From Candidatus Acidiferrales bacterium (GTDB taxonomy: Bacteria > Acidobacteriota > Terriglobia > Acidiferrales > UBA7541), in assembly GCA_955651735.1 (NCBI GenBank), contig CATPAM010000471.1, positions 1 to 6,099 of the forward strand: DNA of 6,099 nt, given 5' to 3'. Below, piece by piece: positions 1-5,377 of this stretch. Made by a program: the position numbers and the translations under genes. Position 1 is the first letter of the stretch; each line of letters begins with the position of its first letter. A model generated the notes under the pieces. That model searched no databases. It was given only the letters and a program-made list of their open reading frames with translations, and was not told where the DNA came from.

Positions 1-137
1 CGACAGCCGTCTGGCTCGCCTCTGTAAATTCCAGCGCTGCGAGGCATAGGACCTCTTCCGCGCAGAACCATTCACCTGGGCGAGTAGTCGTCCAAGTGCA
101 GAAGTAACTTCAATGTGGCGCAGCCCGGTCAGGGTAC

Positions 138-145
138 AGAAGGGA
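138..145 (+). promoter_or_regulatory. Ribosome binding site of the STAS gene
   Basis: AGAAGGGA lies 4 nt before the ATG at 150 and supports that start over the internal GTG at 234. It is one of the better Shine-Dalgarno-like sequences in the window. The following TATAAT (146-151) overlaps the start codon and is more likely chance than a promoter. Confidence 0.5.
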
Positions 146-149
146 TATA

Positions 150-602
150 ATGAGTGTCAGCGAAAACTTGGGAGAAGCGAAGCGCAGGTGGCTTTTTCCC
201 ACACTTGAAAAGAAACCGGGAGTAGGAGCGGTTGTGGGCCTTCAGATCTCAACCCGGGAATCTGGCGACGTCACCATCTTGTACGTTGAGGGGAAAGCGA
301 CGATCGGGCGTGATAATGATTTGCTGGATGGCCAACTACGAAAGCTGGTCGACGAAGGCGCGCGCAAGCTGTTGCTGAATCTGGCGGATGCGACGCAAGT
401 GGATAGTTCGAGTATCAGCACCATCGTGCGGACGTTCGTTACACTTGAACGCAGCGGCGGCAGCCTGAAATTGCTCCGTCCGCGTGGTCGGGTGCGGACT
501 GTGCTGCGAGTGATCCGCTTGCCGGACATTATCCCGACCTTTGAGGATGAGACCCAAGCTCTGGCCAGTTTCCAACTGCGGGGTTACTCTGCTAGGCCCT
601 GA
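150..602 (+). CDS. STAS-domain protein (anti-sigma factor antagonist-like)
   Basis: This 150-residue soluble protein has a STAS domain at about residues 31-142. The domain follows the SpoIIAA/RsbV pattern: a beta strand near 41-47 (VTILYVEG), a helix near 57-70, a strand at 72-79 (RKLLLNLA), and the switch motif VDSSS at 84-88. Ser86 aligns with the phosphorylated serine of SpoIIAA, while the usual Gly of DSSG is Ser88. Such proteins normally bind an anti-sigma kinase and release a sigma factor, or act as scaffolds in signalling complexes. No kinase, phosphatase or sigma factor lies beside it, so the partner is unknown. Residues 1-30 form a basic extension outside the domain. The ATG at 150 is preceded by a good ribosome site (AGAAGGGA, 138-145). 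A GTG at 234 would give a domain-only protein. No transmembrane segment is seen. The family is fairly sure; the pathway is not. Confidence 0.85.
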   Translation: MSVSENLGEAKRRWLFPTLEKKPGVGAVVGLQISTRESGDVTILYVEGKATIGRDNDLLDGQLRKLVDEGARKLLLNLADATQVDSSSISTIVRTFVTLERSGGSLKLLRPRGRVRTVLRVIRLPDIIPTFEDETQALASFQLRGYSARP

Positions 603-651
603 GGGTCCGAACTTTGTAGACTTTCAGAACGGGTCAGCAAAGTCCTCTGTT

Positions 652-690
652 TTATGAGTCCGCTGCTCTAACCGCTGAGCTACGGGCCCT
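652..690 (-). pseudogene. 5' half of a CAT-anticodon tRNA (tRNA-Met or tRNA-Ile2 type), 3' half missing
   Basis: Read on the minus strand from 689, the sequence gives an acceptor 5' strand GGGCCCG, then TA, a D-stem GCTC paired with GAGC around the loop AGCGGTTA, the anticodon 5' strand GCGGA (663-659) and the loop CTCATAA (658-652) with anticodon CAT at 656-654. This is a perfect tRNA 5' half. The expected 3' anticodon strand TCCGC is absent and the sequence continues AACAGAGGAC. I find no properly pairing T-stem, variable loop or matching 3' acceptor before or inside the neighbouring STAS gene. A TTCGGAC stretch (minus strand, about 604-610) resembles a T-loop but its flanks do not pair. 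The gene is broken right after the anticodon loop, by rearrangement, by integration, or by an assembly join. Confidence 0.7.
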
Positions 691-703
691 ACGGGAAGCA
701 ACG

Positions 704-718
704 CTTGATTTTATAATG
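704..718 (-). promoter_or_regulatory. Possible promoter -10 region for the truncated tRNA
   Basis: On the minus strand an AT-rich patch containing TTATAAAAT lies about 20 nt upstream of the tRNA 5' end, in otherwise GC-rich sequence. It could be the -10 element of the original tRNA promoter. No -35 at good spacing is visible: TTGCAG sits 22 nt away. If real, the sequence to the right of 652 is the native side of the tRNA locus. Confidence 0.3.
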
Positions 719-775
719 ATTTGGAACAATTGCGAGGCTGCAATTTCCGACGGCGGGACCCCGCGGGCTTTGGGT

Positions 776-781
776 TATAAT
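776..781 (+). promoter_or_regulatory. Perfect TATAAT -10 box placed for a leaderless transcript
   Basis: TATAAT ends 7 nt before the ATG at 789. Transcription normally starts 6-8 nt after a -10 box, so the mRNA would begin at or next to the start codon. The 7 nt between them (cgttcgc) contain no ribosome site, which agrees with leaderless translation. A clear -35 is missing: the region 17 nt upstream is GC-rich and holds a small GCGG/CCGC hairpin (753-764). Confidence 0.5.
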
Positions 782-788
782 CGTTCGC

Positions 789-1007
789 ATGGAGACGCGC
801 TGCGCTCGCTGCAATGCGCCAATGGCCTGCAACCCAAAAGGACATTGTTGGTGCGCCGAACTCCCGCACGGTCCGATGCCGACTGAGACCGGTGGTTGTC
901 TCTGCCGAGACTGTCTTTCAACGGATCTCAAGCTTTTTGGTGATGAGGACCGCCGCGGTTTTCCAGAAACGACAAATCGAGACTCAAAGCGCCCGACGAA
1001 TCTGTAG
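789..1007 (+). CDS. Small cysteine-rich CWC-family protein
   Basis: This 72-residue protein has eight cysteines in its first 43 residues: C5, C8, C14, C20, C22, C37, C39 and C42. They are arranged CxxC, then CWC at 20-22 followed by ALP-like AELP, and finally CLCxxCL at 37-43. This matches the Cys-rich CWC family of small bacterial proteins. The paired cysteines suggest zinc binding, but no function is established. The C-terminal 29 residues are polar and probably disordered. The start at 789 is chosen because the CxxC begins at residue 5 and a TATAAT box lies just upstream, with no ribosome site. The next gene begins 63 bp downstream on the same strand and could be co-transcribed. An overlapping frame (814-1038) lacks the cysteine pattern and is not real. 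Confidence 0.8.
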   Translation: METRCARCNAPMACNPKGHCWCAELPHGPMPTETGGCLCRDCLSTDLKLFGDEDRRGFPETTNRDSKRPTNL

Positions 1008-1070
1008 AAACTGCGACGCTCAGTCTCGGCGCGTTTGACCCGAAGAGGCTGACGAACTGCGGGGACTTGC

Positions 1071-2084
1071 ATGAAACTGGTTACATTCAGTTGGGGAGGG
1101 CGTGAACTGCGGATTGGCGCCGTCGCGGCGAACGGGAGCATTGTCGATCTTAATACCGCGTACGCGCTGTATTTGCGAAATGTGGAGCAGGAGGGCGCAT
1201 TTTACGCGTTGGCGGACGCGCGGGTGCCTGCGGAAATGCGCGGGCTTTTTGCGAATGGGGATCGCGGCCTGGACGCGGCGCGCGCGGCGCTCGAATATGC
1301 GCTGAAGGAAGGGCCGGAAGCGAAGGGGCCGAACGGAGAGCCCGTTTTCTTCGGCAGAGAGGTGATTCGCATCAAAGCTCCGATTATTCCGAAGAAATTT
1401 TTCCACACGGCGGGAAATTTTCGCGAGCACCATACGGAAGCGCAGAAGGCGGGGTTTTCGCACCCGGTGCTGCCGTGGATTGTGTTTTTTCAGAATGTGG
1501 ATGCCATTATCGGACCGGAGGAAGAGATCGTTTATCCCGAGCATCTTACCGAAGAGCTGGACTATGAACTGGAGCTTGCGGTGGTGATGAAGAAAACCGG
1601 GAAACATTTTTCGGCGGAGCGGGCAGGCGAATACATCGGCGGGTACGTGATTTTCAACGATATCACGGCACGCGACATTCAGCGAACCGAGATGAAGTCC
1701 GGAGTTTTCAGCTTTTGCAAGGGGATTGATACGTTCTGCCCGCTGGGCCCGCACATTGTCACGGATGATGAAATACCCAACGCAAATAATTTGGCGATGG
1801 AGCTGCGCGTGAATGGAAAGACGCGGCAACAGTCGCATTCGAGCAAGATGTCGGTCACGGTGCCGGAGATCATCGCGCATTATTCGCCGATGGGATATTC
1901 GGCGGGCGATGTGCTGTCGACCGGAACGGTTTCTGGCGTTGCGACATTCAGCGGCGACCCGAAATCGTTGTATTTGAAGCCGGGCGACGTGGTGGAATGC
2001 GAGATCGAAAAGATTGGCGTGTTGCGGAACCCGGTGGTTTCGTACAAAGAGAAGCACGGCGGGAAATCCGTTGCTACCGCGTGA
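1071..2084 (+). CDS. Fumarylacetoacetate hydrolase (FAH) family protein
   Basis: This 337-residue cytosolic enzyme of the FAH superfamily hydrolyses, hydrates or decarboxylates beta-dicarbonyl or 2-oxo acids using Mg2+ or Mn2+. The N-terminal third (1-100) is the variable cap-like part. The catalytic fold runs from about 108 to 322. The metal ligands are visible: Glu166 and Glu168 in LDYELELA, and Asp197 in FNDITARD. Other family marks are GNFREHH (115-121), the GGYVIFND stretch (190-197), CPLGP (223-227), the substrate-pocket STGTVSGV (283-290) and the closing KPGDVVECEIEKIG (303-316). The start has a modest GGGGA ribosome site 5 nt upstream. It is followed after 23 bp by the DRE-TIM enzyme, so the two are likely one operon. 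Candidates include acylpyruvate hydrolase, oxaloacetate decarboxylase or a meta-cleavage hydratase/decarboxylase; sequence alone does not choose. All catalytic residues are intact. Confidence 0.92.
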   Translation: MKLVTFSWGGRELRIGAVAANGSIVDLNTAYALYLRNVEQEGAFYALADARVPAEMRGLFANGDRGLDAARAALEYALKEGPEAKGPNGEPVFFGREVIRIKAPIIPKKFFHTAGNFREHHTEAQKAGFSHPVLPWIVFFQNVDAIIGPEEEIVYPEHLTEELDYELELAVVMKKTGKHFSAERAGEYIGGYVIFNDITARDIQRTEMKSGVFSFCKGIDTFCPLGPHIVTDDEIPNANNLAMELRVNGKTRQQSHSSKMSVTVPEIIAHYSPMGYSAGDVLSTGTVSGVATFSGDPKSLYLKPGDVVECEIEKIGVLRNPVVSYKEKHGGKSVATA

Positions 2085-2107
2085 CGGTTGATACGACGGA
2101 ATTGACG

Positions 2108-3313
2108 ATGGCCACAGGACAAAAGGGCGTTTGGGTCAGCGAACTGAACAGCAGGCCCGATGTGCGGAAGGAATTCGTTGCGGGGCGCGCCGTTCAGTTC
2201 TACGACACGACGCTGCGGGATGGGGAGCAGAGCGTTGGCGTGGTGCTGACACCGCGGCAGAAATTGGAAATCGCTCGCGGGCTCGACGAGTTGGGCGTGG
2301 GACGCATCGAAGCGGGGTTTCCGCGGGTTTCTGCCGAGGATGCGGAAGCGTTTGGGCTGATCGCGCAGGCCGGGTTGAAGGCAGAGATTTGGGGATTTGG
2401 GCGCGCGCTGAAAGCGGACATCGATGAGCTGCTGCGGTTGGGCGCGCATGCGACCGTCATTGAGACGCCCACAAGCGCGATCAAGCTGAAGGCTTATGGC
2501 CTGAGCGTGGAGGAGGCCAAGCGGCGCGCGGCGGAGGCCATCGGTTACGCACAAAAGAATGGAGTCACCGTGGCGTTTTTTACGGTGGACGGCACGCGCA
2601 CGGATTTGGAAGTGCTGCGCGATTTTTATAGTTGCGCGCTGGATGCTGGCGCAGAGGAATTGGTAGTGGTTGACACAATCGGCGCCTGCGGGCCTGAAGC
2701 GGTGGAGTTCTTGGTGCGGAGCGTGCGGGAGTGGGTTGGGACGAAAGTGCCGCTGCACTTTCATGGGCACAACGATTTTGGGATGGCGACGGCTTGCGCG
2801 GTGGCAGCGGTGCGTGGCGGCGCGGAATGGATTCAAGGCACGATCAACGGAATGGGAGAGCGCGCGGGGAACGCCGACATTGGCGAAGTGGCGATGGCGC
2901 TGTCGGGACTTTACGGCGTGCCGGTGAAGCTGAACCTGACGAAGATTCGGGAAGTTTCGGGATTGGTGCGCCGCGCGGCGGGGCATGAGCTGGAACCCTG
3001 GAAGCCGGTGGTCGGCGAGAATTTATTCATGCGGGAAAGCGGGGCGGTGGCCAGCCAGTTTCATATTCCGGAAGCGATTGAGCCGTTTTCGGCGGAGCTG
3101 GTGGGAGCGACGCGCGCCATTGTGCTGGGGAAAAAGAGCGGAATCGATAGCATCGCGATCAAGGCCAAGGAACTAGGCATTTCGCTGAGCGCGGAGGAAC
3201 AACAGGCGGCGCTGGCGGCGGTGAAACGGACGGGAATCGAAAAGCGCGGCCTGGTTACGGACAACGAATTTCGTGCAATCACCGAGCGGGTAAAACGGGC
3301 GGCATCGGCCTAG
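2108..3313 (+). CDS. DRE-TIM metallolyase, isopropylmalate/homocitrate synthase-like
   Basis: This 401-residue protein has a TIM barrel at about 28-275. Family enzymes condense acetyl-CoA with a 2-oxo acid, or cleave such products, using a divalent metal. Seen here: YDTTLRDGEQ (32-41) with catalytic Arg37 and metal ligand Asp38, IEAGFP (67-72), the metal-binding HGHND (219-223; His219, His221), and NGMGERAGNADIGE (247-260). The length fits homocitrate synthase (NifV-like) or a LeuA core without the leucine-sensing domain. Residues 276-401 are the helical region, including VLGKKSG (339-345). Oddly, where relatives have SGIHxDG this one has SGAVASQ (311-317), and the nearby conserved Tyr is Ile324. 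The exact substrate is therefore unclear. The ATG at 2108 is preferred. An in-frame GTG at 2081 overlaps the upstream stop as GTGA and would add nine residues. It is likely co-transcribed with the FAH gene. Confidence 0.88.
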   Translation: MATGQKGVWVSELNSRPDVRKEFVAGRAVQFYDTTLRDGEQSVGVVLTPRQKLEIARGLDELGVGRIEAGFPRVSAEDAEAFGLIAQAGLKAEIWGFGRALKADIDELLRLGAHATVIETPTSAIKLKAYGLSVEEAKRRAAEAIGYAQKNGVTVAFFTVDGTRTDLEVLRDFYSCALDAGAEELVVVDTIGACGPEAVEFLVRSVREWVGTKVPLHFHGHNDFGMATACAVAAVRGGAEWIQGTINGMGERAGNADIGEVAMALSGLYGVPVKLNLTKIREVSGLVRRAAGHELEPWKPVVGENLFMRESGAVASQFHIPEAIEPFSAELVGATRAIVLGKKSGIDSIAIKAKELGISLSAEEQQAALAAVKRTGIEKRGLVTDNEFRAITERVKRAASA

Positions 3314-3326
3314 TCCTTCGCGGCGA

Positions 3327-4403
3327 TCATCTTCCTTTAAAGTGCGGCAAGACTCTTTGGCCGAAGAGGCGAGCCTGCTCCAGACGGTCGTCTCCCCACA
3401 ACTCCAGCATGATGTGCGTGCAGCCGGAAGCGCGATACTCCTCTAATCGTTCAATGCATTGAGATGGATTGCCGGCGATGGGGCAGACCTTTTGCAGAAC
3501 CGCGTCGGTGACCTTGCGGGCCGCAGCCTTTCTTCCGCCCTGCTCCATGGCTTCGGCGATGGGGCGAATTTCGTCGAAGGTGAAACCGGCGCATTCGAGC
3601 AGCGTGTCGGCGGAGCCGCGAATATTCTGCACTTTGTTGGCGAGGTACATGGCAGCCATTTCGCGAGCGCCTTCGCGAGCGGTTTTCGGATCTTCTCCCA
3701 CGCTGCCAACAATTACCGAGCCGAGATCGAGCTTGGCGGGATCTTTGCCTGCTTTGCGCGCGCCCTCTTCCATCATCTTGCGGGAGTACTGCACAAATTT
3801 GGGCGTGGTGATGCTGGCGGTGAGCAAACCGTCGGAGTGCGAGCCCGCGAGGCGTTGAAGCACCGGGCCGGTGGCGCCGACGTAGATGGGGACACGCCAG
3901 CGGGGCACGTGCGCATCGGGTTTCAGCGCGGGCGCGAAGGCCTGAAAGGCTTTGCCTTCGTATTTCACTTCGTTTCCGGCGAGCATGGCCTCGATGATCT
4001 CGATGCTTTCACGCATCACGGTGGCCGGGCCGACTTCTTTGCCCTTTTCACCTTCGCCAATTTCTTTCATGAAAATTTTTGACGCACCGAGGCCGAGGAG
4101 AAAGCGATCTTTGCCGGCGGCTTCCTGCAGGACGCGCGCCTCCATGGCGATTTGCACGGGGTGCCGAGTGTATGGAGAGATGATGCCCCAGCCGATGGTG
4201 ATGCGTTTTGTTTCGCGCGCGACTATAGCGGTGATAGCGGTGGAGGAGCGCGCTTCCATGGAATGCTTGCGCCACCACGGGTAGGCTTCAGCCAGCCAGA
4301 AGGTGTCGAAGCCCGCGGCGTCACAGGCTTGCGCCATGCGAACGGTCCCTTCGAGCGGCTCCATGCTGAGTTGCAACACACCGATTTTGAAGGGCGCACT
4401 CAT
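3327..4403 (-). CDS. LLM-class flavin/F420-type oxidoreductase
   Basis: This 358-residue protein of the bacterial luciferase-like family (TIM barrel) is closest in style to methylene-tetrahydromethanopterin reductase (Mer)-like F420-dependent enzymes. Visible marks are GVLQLSMEPLEGTVRMAQACDAAG-type opening strands and helix (8-31), FDTFWLAEA (32-40), ITIGWGIISPYTRHP (68-82), the LLGLGAS loop (102-108), PIYVGATGP (172-180), and a C-terminal CTHIMLELWGDD (328-339). Members use reduced FMN or F420H2 to reduce or oxygenate small substrates in the cytosol; cofactor choice cannot be read here. The start at 4403 is chosen because family similarity begins with FKIGVLQ; the upstream frame to 4496 runs into the neighbouring gene and has a basic, low-complexity composition. 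A GGAG lies about 14 nt upstream. It is the last gene of the minus block, 44 bp after the dehydrogenase, and its stop faces the plus block's stop with 13 bp between. Confidence 0.9.
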   Translation of the reverse strand: MSAPFKIGVLQLSMEPLEGTVRMAQACDAAGFDTFWLAEAYPWWRKHSMEARSSTAITAIVARETKRITIGWGIISPYTRHPVQIAMEARVLQEAAGKDRFLLGLGASKIFMKEIGEGEKGKEVGPATVMRESIEIIEAMLAGNEVKYEGKAFQAFAPALKPDAHVPRWRVPIYVGATGPVLQRLAGSHSDGLLTASITTPKFVQYSRKMMEEGARKAGKDPAKLDLGSVIVGSVGEDPKTAREGAREMAAMYLANKVQNIRGSADTLLECAGFTFDEIRPIAEAMEQGGRKAAARKVTDAVLQKVCPIAGNPSQCIERLEEYRASGCTHIMLELWGDDRLEQARLFGQRVLPHFKGR

Positions 4404-4447
4404 TGTTTTCGATTTTTCTCCGTGCTCGCGCCGCTGCCCGCGGTTTC

Positions 4448-5377
4448 TTAGGCGGGATCGCTCCAGGAATGCTCCAAACCTTTTACCAGCTGCCAAAGCG
4501 CGCGATTGAGCGGAGTGGGCACGCCGAGTTTTTCACCACTCTCGGCGATGGCGCCGTTCATGAAATCAACTTCGGTTTGGTGCCTGGCGAGAATGTCTTG
4601 CAGCATGCTGGCCTTGTGCTTGCCGGGAGCAGTGGCGCCTTTTTGCACCAGGGCGCGAGGATCGCCATGAAGCTGAATGCCGAGCGCCTTGGCGACCGCT
4701 TCTCCTTCGCAGATCAACGCGTTGAAAAGCGCGCCGGTGGGCGGAAATCGAGTGGCCGCACCGTGGTGGAGCAGAGTGAGAGCGCCGACGGGATTGGTGG
4801 AGGCGTTGAAGATGAGTTTGGTCCATTGCGCCCCGCGAGCGTCTTGCAGGGCAATGACTTTCAGGCCTGCGCGGTTCAACAGCTCTGCCAGCTTTTCGAC
4901 GCGCGAATAGGGGGTGTTCGTGGGTTCAAAAGGGCCGATCCAGGTGTCACCGTTGATGTCGAAGCCAACGTGGCCGGGTTCGATCACGTGACCAGCGGGG
5001 AATGTCGTACCGCGAATGACGTAGCGCACGCTCTTCGCGAGAATTTCTTCATTGCCAACGCCGTTTTGCACGGAGCACACCGCGCTGGAGTCGCCGAACA
5101 GGTGAGCGGTTTGCTCGATAGCCGGCCGCGTGTGTGTGCTCTTGGTTGCCACGATTCCGAATTCGCAAGGAGGAATTTCCTTGGGATTGGTTGTTGCGTG
5201 GAGGCGCGAAGTGAAATCGGCTGCGCCACTGATACGCAGGCCGCGCTCGTTGATGGCGCGGGTATGTTCCTGCGCTACGTCGTAAGCGTGGACTTCCACA
5301 TCGGAGAGGCGCGCGAGGTGCGCGCCGAAAATGCTCCCGATGGCGCCGCAGCCGACGATGCAGATTTTGACGCTCAT
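4448..5377 (-). CDS. Ketopantoate reductase-like 2-oxo acid dehydrogenase
   Basis: This 309-residue NAD(P)H-dependent enzyme of the ketopantoate reductase (ApbA/PanE) family reduces a 2-oxo acid to a 2-hydroxy acid. The Rossmann motif GCGAIGS is at 9-15, followed by VATKS (76-80) and QNGVGNE (104-110). The C-terminal helical domain has the catalytic Lys187 in WTKLIFNASTNPVGAL (185-200) and the acidic residue Glu269 in HQTEVDFMNG, both matching the known active site. The start at 5377 is chosen because the Rossmann strand begins at once (MSVKICIVG), and because the ATG overlaps the M24 stop as ATGA (5374-5377), a sign of translational coupling. GGAAG lies 5 nt upstream. The catalytic residues are intact, so it should be active, but the catabolic-looking neighbours argue for a substrate other than ketopantoate; panE is therefore not assigned. 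Confidence 0.92.
   Translation of the reverse strand: MSVKICIVGCGAIGSIFGAHLARLSDVEVHAYDVAQEHTRAINERGLRISGAADFTSRLHATTNPKEIPPCEFGIVATKSTHTRPAIEQTAHLFGDSSAVCSVQNGVGNEEILAKSVRYVIRGTTFPAGHVIEPGHVGFDINGDTWIGPFEPTNTPYSRVEKLAELLNRAGLKVIALQDARGAQWTKLIFNASTNPVGALTLLHHGAATRFPPTGALFNALICEGEAVAKALGIQLHGDPRALVQKGATAPGKHKASMLQDILARHQTEVDFMNGAIAESGEKLGVPTPLNRALWQLVKGLEHSWSDPA

Noticed and set aside
1..149. Possible tail of an upstream gene in frame 3 (stop at 105-107)
   Set aside because: The short translation matches no family I know and has no supporting start or motif.
146..151. TATAAT overlapping the STAS start codon
   Set aside because: No -35 at 16-18 nt, and a transcript from it would lack the ATG at 150, which has a good ribosome site.
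904..1030. 10-bp inverted repeat GCCGAGACTG (904-913) and CAGTCTCGGC (1021-1030)
   Set aside because: The arms are 107 bp apart and one lies inside the CWC gene; this length is expected by chance in GC-rich DNA.
1020..2057. Long minus-strand open frame (345 codons) opposite the FAH gene
   Set aside because: Arg/His-rich translation without domain motifs; the plus frame carries all FAH catalytic residues. It is a GC-driven shadow.
1880..2986. Minus-strand open frame (368 codons) opposite the FAH end and the DRE-TIM gene
   Set aside because: No recognisable motif, spans two real genes, and has shadow-like composition.
3314..3326. Possible bidirectional terminator between the convergent genes
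   Set aside because: The 13-bp gap and its flanks show no clear stem followed by a T-run.
3459..4082. Plus-strand open frame opposite the LLM gene
   Set aside because: Gly/Phe/His-rich shadow of a well-recognised LLM protein.
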